Positions 1 through 9,143 of a stretch of 58,560 nucleotides of DNA are shown in pieces. The stretch is taken from positions 1 through 58,560 of the forward strand of contig JAHBVI010000036.1 in NCBI GenBank assembly GCA_019637635.1. The letters run 5' to 3'. Source of the DNA: Anaerolineae bacterium (GTDB taxonomy: Bacteria; Chloroflexota; Anaerolineae; Promineifilales; Promineifilaceae). Both the position numbers and the translations under genes were made by a program. Numbering within the stretch: position 1 is the stretch's first letter; the number at the start of each line of letters is the position of its first letter. Under the pieces are notes generated by a model, which ran no database searches, was not told the DNA's origin, and worked only from the letters and a program-made list of their open reading frames with translations.

Positions 1-1149
1 GTCGCCATTTTCTACGGCCGTGTGCATGGTGTTGATGAAGCGCAGGTAATCATAGGGCGCCATATTCATGTCCACCCCGGCATTGATGGAAGTGACCACG
101 GCGTTGTAATAATTGGGCGAAATCTGGTCAATGGCCTGCCAGTCAGACACCAGTAAGCCGGTAAATTCCAATTCGCCTTTGAGAACATCGTGCAGCAGAT
201 ATTTTTGGGCGTGTAGCTTTGTGCCGTTCCAACTGCTGAAACTGACCATGATGCTTTGCGCCCCGGCGTCAATGGCGGCCTGATAAGGCGGCAGATACAG
301 GGCGCGAAGGGTGGCTTCGTCTACCTGCATGTCGCCCTGGTCGAGCATGTAGTTCTCGGTTCTGGATGTACCCCAGGCCGTGCCGCCGTCGCCGATGTAA
401 TGTTTGGGGGTGGCGAGTACGGCCGTGACCGCTGCCAGATTATCCCCCTGTAAACCTTGCATAAACGCCACGCCCAGTTCGCTCACCAGGTCGGTGTTTT
501 CGCTGAATGCTTCATACGTCCGCCCCCAGCGAATGTCCTGGGGCACGGCAATCACCGGGGCGTAATCCCAGGGGATGCCGGTGGCGCGGGTTTCAACGGC
601 CGTGATGTGCCCAATTTGCCGCAGCAGTTCCGGATTGCGCGTGGCCCCCAGGCCGATGTTGTGCGGGAAAATGGTGGCGTTTTTGAGGTTGTTGTGGCCG
701 TGAACGGCGTCTACGCCGTAGATGATGGGAATGCCCAGGGGAGTAGCCAGGGCCGCTTCCTGGTAGCTGTCCACCATGGCGGCCCACTTTTCCGGGGTGT
801 TGCCATCGTGGGGGTAGCCGCCGCCGCCGCTGAGAATCCCGCCGATGTGATAGGTGGTTACGGCCGTTGGCTGGATGCTGTTCTTCTCCACCAACGTCAT
901 TTGCCCAATCTTTTCTTCCAGCGTCATGCGCCCCAGCAAATCTTCCACTCGCGCGGCGGTGGGTAATTCGGGGTTGAGGTAGGCGGGGATGGGCACGGCC
1001 GTTGGCGGGGAGGGCGTGGTTTCGGTGGTTTGGGTTACGGCCGTAGCCGGCGGGCTGGTGGGGGGAGGGGTGGATGGTTGCTGGCAGGCGACGGCCGTAC
1101 ACAACAATCCCCCTAAAAAAATCCTGAATAAACACCGCCTGGCGGTCAT
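1..1149 (-). CDS. GH3 beta-glucosidase lipoprotein, 3' part cut by window edge
   Basis: A glycoside hydrolase family 3 enzyme that would remove terminal beta-linked glucose or xylose from oligosaccharides outside the membrane. The first 383 codons are present and the rest lies beyond base 1. The protein opens with a lipoprotein signal (lipobox-like AVAC near residue 22) and a short Pro/Thr linker. The GH3 TIM barrel follows, with LGRMTLEEKIGQMT, GVDAVHGHNN and KHYIGDGG in family order. The motif SDW carries the expected nucleophile Asp at about residue 336. The start is the ATG at 1149, which gives the complete signal peptide. It is the last visible gene of the LacI-controlled sugar operon, so it probably acts on the same sugars that the ABC importer takes up. 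The substrate is inferred only from the family. Confidence 0.93.
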   Translation of the reverse strand, partial: MTARRCLFRIFLGGLLCTAVACQQPSTPPPTSPPATAVTQTTETTPSPPTAVPIPAYLNPELPTAARVEDLLGRMTLEEKIGQMTLVEKNSIQPTAVTTYHIGGILSGGGGYPHDGNTPEKWAAMVDSYQEAALATPLGIPIIYGVDAVHGHNNLKNATIFPHNIGLGATRNPELLRQIGHITAVETRATGIPWDYAPVIAVPQDIRWGRTYEAFSENTDLVSELGVAFMQGLQGDNLAAVTAVLATPKHYIGDGGTAWGTSRTENYMLDQGDMQVDEATLRALYLPPYQAAIDAGAQSIMVSFSSWNGTKLHAQKYLLHDVLKGELEFTGLLVSDWQAIDQISPNYYNAVVTSINAGVDMNMAPYDYLRFINTMHTAVENGD

Positions 1150-1182
1150 AAATACAAATCCTTTTTACACCCGATCATTTTT

Positions 1183-1330
1183 GTAGGGGCGGGACGGCGC
1201 GGTAATGTCTGGCCGAAGCACCAATATCTCGTTTCCGCGCCGTCTCGCCCTGCCTGGCCGGTGGGCGAGACAGGCGGGAGACAAAGCCCTTCTTCATAGC
1301 CAAATCTCTGCCCGCCTGTCCCGCCCCTAC
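1183..1330. repeat. Nested inverted repeat between two glycosidase genes
   Basis: The outer arms are 13 bases of perfect complement (GTAGGGGCGGGAC at 1183-1195 and its complement at 1318-1330). Inside lies a second stem, GTCTCGCCC at 1242-1250 against GGGCGAGAC at 1263-1271. It fills the gap between the two hydrolase genes and looks like an intergenic palindromic repeat rather than a gene. An effect on operon mRNA stability is possible but not shown. Confidence 0.7.
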
Positions 1331-1338
1331 CAGAGATT

Positions 1339-2709
1339 TCACGGCGACAACACCAATAATGAAATAGATTGCCCCGGCAAGGTGATGGCCTCGCCATTTG
1401 TCCAATCAAGCGCGCCTAAATTTTCGGCGTTGTGTTCAGCATCAAAGCGCCATAGTTCGGCGCTGCTGCCGGTATACCCGTCCACCTGTAACGGGACAGT
1501 TACCTCGCCATCCCCCCGGTTGATCAGCATCAACGTCAGCGCGCCATCGTCCCGCTGCGCCGCCAACATCAAAACATCGGCCACACCCGAATCGGCGAAC
1601 ACCTTCTCATCGCCAAAGTGGTGGTACATCTGATAAACGTAATAGGTGGGGCGCGGCCCGCCGCGATCCAGAATGCCGGTACCGTCACGGGGATGGTAGA
1701 GCATCCAATGGTTAATCATGTCCACGTTCTGATTGATCATCCGCCCCAGCGCGTCCGCCCACCAGATGGCATTGTAAAACGAATCCGGCGTACCCTCGCC
1801 GCCCAGCGTGTTAGACCAGTTGGAGTTGACCTCGGTGACGGCTATGGGCAGGTCCCGCCCCGTCTCTTCCTGGATCAGCTGGCGCAGGTAGGGGATGATC
1901 TGATCCCACTCCGGGCTGTTCTGGCGCAGGTCATCAATGCTGGGGTTGGGGTTTTGTCTGTCGGTGGGGAAAGGGTAACGATGTATGGCTACTACATCCA
2001 CCAGATCGCCATTGGCGCGCAGAAATTCACGCATCCAGTCACGTCCCTGGCTGTCTTTGGGGTTGGTGGCTTCTACGGCCGTGTAGTCTCCATGAAGATC
2101 CGGCCCAACCAATAAGATGGTGGGGTCTTGCGCCTTCATCGCCTCCGCAAATTCCCGCCAGCGGGTATTGTAATAGGGCGTATCCCAATCACCGGCAGTG
2201 ACAAATGGCTTGTCGTTATAAAGCGAGGGTTCGTTGCCAATGCTCCAATAGCGCACCCCATACCCTTTTTCCTGGTTGGTGTACCGCAGCAGTTCCACTG
2301 CTTCTTCGGGCGTACCGCGCAGCAGGTTGACGTGAATTAAGACCTCGGCGTCAATCATGGCGGCAATGTCCATGAACGAATCTATCTGGCTGGGGCGCAG
2401 ATTGTTTTCATCCCCCCAGTTGCCGCCGGGAAAACGAATAAAAGTCAGGTGGGAGTTTTGATAATCGGTCAGGCCGGTGGCAGGTAAACCGGCCCAGACG
2501 CCGTAGTTGGTGCCATAGACCAGGGGGTTGATTTCCCCCTGGGTAATGGCGGCGTTGGCGTAGAGGTGGTCGGGTACGGCCGTAGCGGGCAGGGGAGTAG
2601 AAGGAGGGGGTGTGGGTACGGCCGTTAGAGCCTCATCCCGCCCCGCCGGCGCCTGCGCACAGGCAACCAAAACCAAAAGCAACCCTGTTACCTGCCAAAA
2701 TCGTATCAT
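1339..2709 (-). CDS. Clan GH-A glycoside hydrolase lipoprotein (GH44/GH51/GH39-like)
   Basis: 456 residues. A lipoprotein signal ends in LVAC (about residue 17), followed by a short Pro/Thr linker and a TIM-barrel glycosidase. Clan GH-A landmarks are visible: EINPLVYGTNYG at the domain start, IRFPGGNWGDE, YWSIGNEPS with the likely acid/base Glu, and AVTEVNSNWSN with the likely nucleophile Glu. The last 80 residues look like the small beta-sandwich that follows such barrels. The exact GH family cannot be fixed by eye: GH44, GH51 and GH39 share this pattern. It lies between the transporter and the GH3 gene in one operon, so breakdown of a plant-type polysaccharide such as xyloglucan or arabinoxylan outside the cell is a reasonable inference. 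Confidence 0.8.
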   Translation of the reverse strand: MIRFWQVTGLLLVLVACAQAPAGRDEALTAVPTPPPSTPLPATAVPDHLYANAAITQGEINPLVYGTNYGVWAGLPATGLTDYQNSHLTFIRFPGGNWGDENNLRPSQIDSFMDIAAMIDAEVLIHVNLLRGTPEEAVELLRYTNQEKGYGVRYWSIGNEPSLYNDKPFVTAGDWDTPYYNTRWREFAEAMKAQDPTILLVGPDLHGDYTAVEATNPKDSQGRDWMREFLRANGDLVDVVAIHRYPFPTDRQNPNPSIDDLRQNSPEWDQIIPYLRQLIQEETGRDLPIAVTEVNSNWSNTLGGEGTPDSFYNAIWWADALGRMINQNVDMINHWMLYHPRDGTGILDRGGPRPTYYVYQMYHHFGDEKVFADSGVADVLMLAAQRDDGALTLMLINRGDGEVTVPLQVDGYTGSSAELWRFDAEHNAENLGALDWTNGEAITLPGQSISLLVLSP

Positions 2710-2761
2710 TTTGCAAACCTTCCTGGGCTTATGGGGTTCTCAGGATTTCGCTACAGCTAAC

Positions 2762-2802
2762 GTGATGCGTGATGCGTAACTAAGGGGCATCACGCATCAT
2801 TG
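2762..2802. repeat. Intergenic hairpin of GTGATGCG words
   Basis: One arm is GTGATGCGTGATGCGT and the other arm reads GCATCACGCATCA. It lies between the permease and glycosidase genes. A related GTGATGCG/CGCATCAC hairpin occurs near 11640. It may act as an attenuator or processing site within the operon. Confidence 0.55.
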
Positions 2803-2828
2803 TCAAGCTGCAAATCCCCCAAAACTGC

Positions 2829-3899
2829 CTATTTCTCCACGCCGGTGATCACAATACCCCGCACAAAGAATCGCTGTGCCAGGATAAACAGAATCAACGG
2901 CGCAATGAGCGCCATCAGCGCCCCGGCCTGAATCAACTGCGGCTGCGAGCCATAAATCCCGTTAAACGTAGACAACGCCACCGAGATAGGCCAGGCCGCG
3001 CGATTGGTCGAGAGGTAAATCAGCGGCCCAAAATAATCGTTCCAGGCATAGACAATGTGGAACACTGTCACTGCCAGCAAAGCCGGGTACGACTGCGGCA
3101 AAATGACCGACCACAAAACGCGGAATCGGCTGGCGCCATCCATCATCGCCGCCTCATCCAATTCCCGCGGGATCGTCATAAAATACTGCCGCAGCAAAAA
3201 GACATCAAACGCATTGCCAAAGAAAGTGGGCACAATCAGTGGCAGCCAGGTGCCCACCCAGCCAATCCTTTGAAAGAACGTGTAGGTGGGAATGAGCGTC
3301 ACAAAGGCCGGTAGGAAGATGGTGGCGATCAAGACAATAAACAGAAAATCGCGCCCCGGAAAGTCAAAGCGGGAAAAACCATAGGCCACCAGTGTACACG
3401 AGAACAATACGCCAATGGTACTCAACACCGCATACATCGTCGTGTTCCACATCAGGCGCGGGTAATCAATGGTGTCCCACACCCGCTTATAATTGTCCCA
3501 GGTAGGGGCAAATTGCCAGGGACGACTCAAAGAGCGCCAGGAAACAGCACAAACAAACTCACCCCGCTCCGGATCGTCGGGGTCAACGAAGGTACTCTCC
3601 TTCAAGCCCTTTTTGATCAAAGCCAGATTGTTATTGGAATTATCATCTTCACTGCCCACGCAGGTATTCATGGGGACGGTGTACATTTCCACCTGCTTGC
3701 CGTCATATTCATAAACAGCCGGTCTCGCCGGCCAGATGGGGCCGCCGATAACCGAAATCTGCTCTTGCGTCTTCAGCGACGTAAAGACCATGAAAGCGAA
3801 GGGCGAAAGAAAGAGAAACAAGAGAAGGGCGGTAGTTCCGGTAATGGAAAAACTCTTAGCTGTTTCACGTGGATGGCGACGCCGGGTTGATGCGCTCAT
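2829..3899 (-). CDS. Carbohydrate ABC transporter permease, MalG type
   Basis: Inner-membrane permease of the binding-protein-dependent sugar transporter family CUT1, 356 residues. The cytoplasmic EAA loop that docks the ATPase is clear (ELDEAAMMDGASRFRV, then WSVILPQSYP). Hydrophobic spans flank it, and the C terminus QRFFVRGIVITGVEK is typical of MalG-type subunits. It is longer than usual because of an insert of roughly 80 residues between the first and second spans, about residues 40-120. The insert is polar, Asn-rich and contains two Cys (TCVGSEDD, FVCAVSW). Topology suggests that it faces outside, where it could contact the binding protein. The gene starts 12 bases after the other permease gene. 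No ATPase gene is in the operon, so a shared MsmK-like ATPase elsewhere is likely. Confidence 0.92.
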   Translation of the reverse strand: MSASTRRRHPRETAKSFSITGTTALLLFLFLSPFAFMVFTSLKTQEQISVIGGPIWPARPAVYEYDGKQVEMYTVPMNTCVGSEDDNSNNNLALIKKGLKESTFVDPDDPERGEFVCAVSWRSLSRPWQFAPTWDNYKRVWDTIDYPRLMWNTTMYAVLSTIGVLFSCTLVAYGFSRFDFPGRDFLFIVLIATIFLPAFVTLIPTYTFFQRIGWVGTWLPLIVPTFFGNAFDVFLLRQYFMTIPRELDEAAMMDGASRFRVLWSVILPQSYPALLAVTVFHIVYAWNDYFGPLIYLSTNRAAWPISVALSTFNGIYGSQPQLIQAGALMALIAPLILFILAQRFFVRGIVITGVEK

Positions 3900-3911
3900 A
3901 ATAATGCCTCC

Positions 3912-4913
3912 TTAAGACCGCCGTTCTCCGGCATAATAGACCCAGCGTGGGGCTGTGCCAAACAAAAACAACGTGACAATGAGGATGATGAAGAACAACA
4001 GCCAGGCCATAGCTGAGCCATAAGACATGTTCTGAAAAGTAAAGAATGTCTTATACAAATAGAGGTTGAAAAACATCGTGGCCCCACCGGGTCGTCCTGT
4101 GCCATTATTAACAACCAATGGCACCAGGAAAAATTGGAATAAACCAATGACAATCAACACCAGGTTAAAGAAAATGACCGGGGAAATCATGGGGAAGGTC
4201 ACGTTGCGGAACTGCTGCCAGGTGTTAGCGCCATCAACTTTGGAAGCGTCATACAACTCAGTAGGCACCCCTTGCAAGCCAGAGAGCATAATTAGCATAG
4301 CGTTACCTACGCCCCAAATACCCATGATGACGTAAGTTGGATAAACCCAGTTGACGTCGTTTGCCCAGTTGGGAACCATTGTTCTGGGAACGCCGAGGCC
4401 CATTAACGCGCGGTTGATCCAGCCGGTTTCGGGATTGAGCATGCCGCCCCACAGGAAAATAGCAGCCACAAAAGGAATAATGTACGGCATGTAAAACGCG
4501 CTGCGGAAAAACATAGAGCCTTTCAAATAGGGGCTGTTCATCAAGATTGCCAGGCCTAACGGCAGGAAAAGGCCCACCGGCAGGGCAATCAGCCCAAAGC
4601 GAATGGTAATCCACATAGAACCGCGCGTACCGCCGGTGCCTGTCCATATCTGGGGGTCGGTGAATACCTGCTTGTAATTTTGTAACCCCACAAACTTAGG
4701 GCCGCCCATAATCCCATCCGTAATGCGAAGGTCGAGGAAGCTAAAGATTAAGCTGGCGATAATGGGCAGAAAAGTGAAAACAAAAAAGCCAATGAGCCAG
4801 GGTGATATGAACAGCAAACCATCCCACATTTCTCGCCGCTTGATTTTTGACATCTGGCGATAAACTCGCGGTGATGGTATTTGAACTTTACTTCTACTTA
4901 GTTGTTCAAACAT
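3912..4913 (-). CDS. Carbohydrate ABC transporter permease, MalF type
   Basis: Inner-membrane partner permease, 333 residues with about six membrane spans. The N-terminal region reads RREMWDGLLFISPWLIGFFVF, the usual MalF/UgpA start. The EAA loop is present (ELYDASKVDGANTWQQF, then VTFPMISP). It lies directly upstream of the MalG-type permease and downstream of the binding-protein gene, so the three form one importer. A Shine-Dalgarno-like AGGAGAGG precedes the ATG at 4913. Confidence 0.92.
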   Translation of the reverse strand: MFEQLSRSKVQIPSPRVYRQMSKIKRREMWDGLLFISPWLIGFFVFTFLPIIASLIFSFLDLRITDGIMGGPKFVGLQNYKQVFTDPQIWTGTGGTRGSMWITIRFGLIALPVGLFLPLGLAILMNSPYLKGSMFFRSAFYMPYIIPFVAAIFLWGGMLNPETGWINRALMGLGVPRTMVPNWANDVNWVYPTYVIMGIWGVGNAMLIMLSGLQGVPTELYDASKVDGANTWQQFRNVTFPMISPVIFFNLVLIVIGLFQFFLVPLVVNNGTGRPGGATMFFNLYLYKTFFTFQNMSYGSAMAWLLFFIILIVTLFLFGTAPRWVYYAGERRS

Positions 4914-5102
4914 AATCTCTCCTCTCCTTTCAGAACCCGCCTGAAGAATGGCGCTAAATTTTGGTAGAGATTGGTGATTGAGGGTTTTTAATCCCCAACC
5001 GCCAATCCCTACATGCCTTACCAGTATAACGAGAAAGCCGGGTCTGAGAAAAGGGGCAGACGAGTTTGTGAAAACTCATCCACCCCCCATCATACAAACC
5101 GT

Positions 5103-6611
5103 TTATTTGTTGTAAATAACGGTGAGGTCGTCTTGTAATTTTTGGAATTCAGCATCAAAGTCCAGGTCTTTGGTGTTTTGCAGTAGATCACCAAAAGTCT
5201 GAATGCGGGCGAAAGCCTCATTCCAGTTGGGCAGGTATTGTTCCGCGCTCGGCGTATCGGGGTAAGCCAGACCTTGCACAAACACGTCCCAGCTTTCCGG
5301 GGTCACAAACGGATAATCGTTGGATTTGACTTCGAAGAAGGCTTCTGTCTTGTCGGCAATGGCGGGCATGGCGCCGTAGATGGGCAGCAACTTGTCGCCG
5401 CCGGTGGTGATCAGGTAAGCCAATACCGCAAACGCCTCGTTGGGGTTCTTGGTGCCTTTCCAGATGCGGAAGGTGTCGGCGTCAATACGACCCTGTACCA
5501 CACCATTGTCCATGGCGGGCTGAATGCCCAATTGGAATTCGTTGCCGGCATCGCGGAATTCACCCAGGCAGCAGGTGTACCAGGTTTGGGTCAGACCCAT
5601 GGCCGCTTTACCACTGTTGAAGACGTTGCCACCGCCAAATTCGGGCGAACCGGCCAACGGGCCACTGGCAACAAAGGGCTGCTCGCCCCACATGGCTTCA
5701 TGCCACCAGCGCCAGGCTTCTTTCCAACTGTCGGGAATGGCAGAAACATAGGAGCCTTTGGCTTCGCCTTCATAAATCTTGGTAGCGCCGCCGTAGAAGG
5801 TGGCTGTGGAGTTCGGGTGCTGCCATTGTGGGCTGTAGCCAAGCTGCACAATCTGGGTGGCATCGAAACCTTCTTCAGTAGCGTTGTTGCCGTTTACATC
5901 AATAGTCAAACGTTTGGCTACTTCGGTGACGGTGTCCCAATTCCACTCTACCATTTCGCCATCCAGTTCGTATTGTTCGCCATAAACTTGTGGCGGGTAA
6001 GCCAGACCGGATTCATCAAACATGGAGGGCACAAAGTACATGGCGCCGGGGAACACAGCAAAGGGCAGACCAACCTGACCTTCTTCTGTCTGATAGAACG
6101 CAACCAAGGCCGGGTCAAAGATGGAGGTGTCGAAGCCGGAGGATTCGATCAGGGGACCAATGTCCAGCCATTGGCCGTAGAAGGCGTTGGAGCCACCCCA
6201 ACCCACAGGGCCGATGATGTCGGGGCCGTTGCCGGAAGCAATCTGGGTGGCCAGGGTGTCACGAGCCGCATCGTAGGGGACGATCTCCAGAACCAGTTCG
6301 ATTTTGTCTTGAGAATCGTTGAAGTCTTTCACCACTTCTTCTTGCACGGCAACTTGTTCAGGATTGGTGCCGGTGCCCAGACCAACAAACCAGCGAATCT
6401 GTACCTTGCCGCTGCTGGAGGTGCTGGGAGCGGTGGTGGCTGCGGGGGGGGCTTCTTCAGCAGGGGCAGTGGTGGCTGCGGGGGCGGCTTCTTCAGCAGT
6501 TTGTTCGGTGGTGGAAGAAGCAGGTTCTTCGGTGGATGAGCCGCTGCAAGCGACCAGGGCCATGCCCAAGATCAGGGCTAACAGAATTAACAGGAAACGT
6601 GATGTACGCAT
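5103..6611 (-). CDS. Sugar ABC transporter substrate-binding lipoprotein
   Basis: 502-residue extracellular solute-binding protein (SBP family 1), anchored by lipid at the Cys of MALVACSGSS. A low-complexity Ser/Thr/Ala/Glu linker of about 45 residues separates the anchor from the two-lobed binding domain. That domain begins at KVQIRWFVGLGTG and includes the GPDIIGPVGWGG region and the hinge-proximal GKAAMGLTQTW. Unbroken lobes and the operon position indicate the primary binder of the importer. The ligand cannot be read from sequence. The neighbouring beta-glucosidase suggests a beta-linked oligosaccharide. AGGAG stands just upstream of the ATG. A 175-base gap separates it from the kinase gene and may hold an extra promoter or a processing site. 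Confidence 0.93.
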   Translation of the reverse strand: MRTSRFLLILLALILGMALVACSGSSTEEPASSTTEQTAEEAAPAATTAPAEEAPPAATTAPSTSSSGKVQIRWFVGLGTGTNPEQVAVQEEVVKDFNDSQDKIELVLEIVPYDAARDTLATQIASGNGPDIIGPVGWGGSNAFYGQWLDIGPLIESSGFDTSIFDPALVAFYQTEEGQVGLPFAVFPGAMYFVPSMFDESGLAYPPQVYGEQYELDGEMVEWNWDTVTEVAKRLTIDVNGNNATEEGFDATQIVQLGYSPQWQHPNSTATFYGGATKIYEGEAKGSYVSAIPDSWKEAWRWWHEAMWGEQPFVASGPLAGSPEFGGGNVFNSGKAAMGLTQTWYTCCLGEFRDAGNEFQLGIQPAMDNGVVQGRIDADTFRIWKGTKNPNEAFAVLAYLITTGGDKLLPIYGAMPAIADKTEAFFEVKSNDYPFVTPESWDVFVQGLAYPDTPSAEQYLPNWNEAFARIQTFGDLLQNTKDLDFDAEFQKLQDDLTVIYNK

Positions 6612-6786
6612 GTTCTTCTCTCCTTGTGCGTATTTTGTATTCTTTGCTAAATACTCTAATCAATCAATCACTATGGTTCACTATCGTATTTGAACGAGTG
6701 GCCTGTCCGGTTGTGATGTTGGCTGTGGTGAGAGGACAGGTGGTGTATTGCATGGTTGTTGTGCTTGTGCCTGATCTTCACCTCCT

Positions 6787-7818
6787 TTAAGTGGTTATGA
6801 GTAGTGGTGGCGTTGTGTTCACCAGGTTTTGGCGCACCAGCGCCACACCACCCCATGCACCAGGGTTGATGTCTGGTGGCGCTATGACTAATTTTTCTGG
6901 TATCAGCATTTCGGCGGCTAAGGGGGATAGGCGCGCCTGCCGCTGCCATTCGCGTAAGATGGCCTGACGGAGGGTGTCGCCGGCGCGGGCGATGCCGCCG
7001 CCGAGGACAATCTGATTGATGTCGAAGGCCATGATGAGAGCTTGTAAACCGCGGCCGAGGTAAACACCGGCGCGGTTGATGATTGTTTGGGCGGTCTGGT
7101 TGCCCAAACGGGCGGCCTGAAAAACGTCTACGGCCGTGACACACTCCCCCTCTGTAGCTACCGGCATTTGCCCGGCGGCGGCTGCCTGCTGCCCGGCGCG
7201 GGCAATGGCCGGCCCGGCCACGTACATTTCCAGGCAGCCATGATTGCCACAGTTGCAGCGGGGGCCGTCTGGCTCTACGACCATATGCCCAAACTCCCCG
7301 GCCATACCGTGTGCGCCGCGATAGAGACGGCCGTCCAGAATTAACCCGGCGGCCAACCCGGTGCCAATGCCCACATAGGCCAGGTGCCGGACGGTCTGGT
7401 CGGCAAAAAATGTGTAATAGCCCAGGGCGGCCAGGTGTAGATCGTTTTCCAAAAAACAGGGTACACCGCCAAAGGCGGCGCTTAACATGGCTCCGGCGGG
7501 CATATCATCCCAATGGAGGTTGACGGCCAGATGGACGATGCCTGTTTGGGGATCAACCCGGCCGGGGATGCCAATGCCAATGGCGCTGACCTGGTTGAGG
7601 GAGAAGCCGGCCTGGTTGAGCGCCTGGTATACGGCCGTTTGAATGCTTTCCAGGGTGCTGTGGGGTGTCCGTTTGTCGGTGGGGCAGGTAAACTGGGCGC
7701 GTGGCTGCCAGGCGGCATCTACCACCAGGGCGGTAATGGTGGTGCCGCCCACATCTACGCCAACAACGGCTGTGTCTACGGCCGTTTGTGCCTGTTTCCC
7801 ACCATTCAACGTCGTCAT
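6787..7818 (-). CDS. ROK-family sugar kinase (glucokinase-like)
   Basis: 343 residues. The N-terminal phosphate-binding motif GVDVGGTTIT (about residues 20-29), the likely catalytic Asp in ENDLHLAALG (Asp126) and the ROK zinc site GEFGHM with CNCGNHGCLE (residues 188-197) are all present. There is no N-terminal helix-turn-helix, so this is a kinase rather than a NagC-type repressor. It would phosphorylate the hexose released from imported oligosaccharides, most likely glucose. It starts six bases after the LacI-type regulator gene and precedes the binding-protein gene in the same operon. Confidence 0.92.
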   Translation of the reverse strand: MTTLNGGKQAQTAVDTAVVGVDVGGTTITALVVDAAWQPRAQFTCPTDKRTPHSTLESIQTAVYQALNQAGFSLNQVSAIGIGIPGRVDPQTGIVHLAVNLHWDDMPAGAMLSAAFGGVPCFLENDLHLAALGYYTFFADQTVRHLAYVGIGTGLAAGLILDGRLYRGAHGMAGEFGHMVVEPDGPRCNCGNHGCLEMYVAGPAIARAGQQAAAAGQMPVATEGECVTAVDVFQAARLGNQTAQTIINRAGVYLGRGLQALIMAFDINQIVLGGGIARAGDTLRQAILREWQRQARLSPLAAEMLIPEKLVIAPPDINPGAWGGVALVRQNLVNTTPPLLITT

Positions 7819-7824
7819 TGTTTC

Positions 7825-8835
7825 TTATCCAACCCCCGATGTTTCTCGAACCACCAACTCTGTGGGCAAAATTACCCGCCGCGCCGGTTTTGATCCGTTA
7901 TCAATAATGTCTAACAACGTTTCCACGGCCAACGCGCCGATCCGCCGAATTGGCTGGCGAATCGTTGTCAGTGGCGGGATAGCTAACAAGGCGGGCGGCA
8001 GATCATCAAACCCCACCACGGCTACCTCATCCGGTACGGAAACGTTCGCTTCGCGTAAGGCGCGCATGGCTCCCAACGCCATACTGTCGGAGGCTACAAA
8101 AACCGCGTCAATGCCTCTGGTTAGCAACCGGTGCATCGCTTCGTAGGCACTGGCTTCGGTATAGTCCCCAATTTCAATCAGGGTGGGGTCTACCGTTCGC
8201 CCCCGATCTCGCAAGGCGTTGAGGTACCCTTGCTGCCGGTCTTGGGCCGAACGGTTGTTGAGATGGCCGGTAATGTGGGCGATGCGCTGCCTGCCCAGGC
8301 GTATCAGATGGGTAACGGCGGCATGGGCGCCGGCCACATTATCGGTGTCCAGAAAATTGACATCCGGGTGTTCATGGCGGCCAATGGCTACAAAGGGGAC
8401 GTCATTTTCAATCAGCTGTGGCACCAGTGGATCATCCACATGATTACCCGCCGTGATCAGCCCATCAAACAAATTGTTACGAATGATTTTGGGGTATAAG
8501 CTGGCCTCTTCTTCTTTGGTGTGAAATAGAAAAAGGGAGAGGGTTAATTCCAGCGGATTACAGGCCTGGGTGATGCCCTGTATAAGGCGGGGAAAATAGG
8601 GATCGGCGAATAGGGCTTGCGCCGGTTCGGCAATGACCAGCCCGATGATATTGGCGCGCTGCCCGGCCAGGCGACGGGCTGCGGGGTCAGGCTGGTAGCC
8701 GGTCTCTTCGATGACGGATAATACCCGCTCACGCACTTCGGGGCGCACGCTGACGTGGTTGTTTACCACCCGCGATACGGTAGAGCGCGAGACGCCAGCC
8801 AATTCCGCTATGGTTTCCAGGGTTAACCGACTCAT
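7825..8835 (-). CDS. LacI-family transcriptional regulator of the sugar operon
   Basis: 336 residues. The N-terminal helix-turn-helix reads TIAELAGVSRSTVSRVVN, followed by the usual hinge and a periplasmic-binding-protein-like sensor domain (ANIIGLVIAEP through VAVVGFDDLPPALL and PPLTTIRQPI). It is the first gene of the minus-strand sugar operon. The promoter region just upstream holds two LacI-type palindromes with the core GGGAGCGCTCCC or a close variant, so it most likely represses itself and the whole operon until a sugar binds. Confidence 0.95.
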   Translation of the reverse strand: MSRLTLETIAELAGVSRSTVSRVVNNHVSVRPEVRERVLSVIEETGYQPDPAARRLAGQRANIIGLVIAEPAQALFADPYFPRLIQGITQACNPLELTLSLFLFHTKEEEASLYPKIIRNNLFDGLITAGNHVDDPLVPQLIENDVPFVAIGRHEHPDVNFLDTDNVAGAHAAVTHLIRLGRQRIAHITGHLNNRSAQDRQQGYLNALRDRGRTVDPTLIEIGDYTEASAYEAMHRLLTRGIDAVFVASDSMALGAMRALREANVSVPDEVAVVGFDDLPPALLAIPPLTTIRQPIRRIGALAVETLLDIIDNGSKPARRVILPTELVVRETSGVG

Positions 8836-8950
8836 TCGCTTACAAGACCCGCAGGATTTCAGAATGCCTGTGAGCCTACATCAGAGAAACTGCTTTTTGC
8901 TAAGGTTTGGTAGGGGAGAAGTGGCTGCCTGAGTAGCTGGCCCTTGTTTT

Positions 8951-8964
8951 TGGAAGCGCTCCCA
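8951..8964. promoter_or_regulatory. Auxiliary LacI-type operator (imperfect palindrome)
   Basis: TGGAAGCGCTCCCA is a palindrome with one mismatched pair around the AGCGCT core. It shares that core with the perfect operator at 9055-9078. The centres are about 109 bases apart, close to a whole number of helical turns, which fits a repression loop. Confidence 0.7.
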
Positions 8965-9054
8965 AATGCGCCCCCAAAAAAGCTTTTCATTCACGTGAAA
9001 AGCCCGGCATAAGTTTGAACGGTGTTGTCAGCGAGCGTTCTCTTCTCCTCAACC

Positions 9055-9114
9055 GTTCGTGGGAGCGCTCCCACGAACTGCCAAAACTATAACAAAGCCA
9101 GAAAAGTTTGTCAA
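9055..9114 (-). promoter_or_regulatory. Sigma-70 promoter with a 24-bp palindromic LacI operator at the start site
   Basis: On the minus strand there is -35 TTGACA (9109-9114), a 17-base spacer, and -10 TATAGT (9086-9091). The perfect 24-bp palindrome at 9055-9078 (core CGTGGGAGCGCTCCCACG) begins at about +1, so a bound repressor would block initiation. It drives the regulator gene starting at 8835 and, by gene order, the rest of the operon. The remaining bases of the 8836-9143 gap show no gene. Confidence 0.88.
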
Positions 9115-9143
9115 CAGTTTGAACAAATTTGGGGGTCTTTTTT

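Noticed and set aside
6671..6773. His-rich open frame after a perfect AAGGAGGTGA following the ROK gene
   Set aside because: The GTG that could start it lies inside the ribosome site itself, and the next ATG is too far away. The composition does not look like protein.
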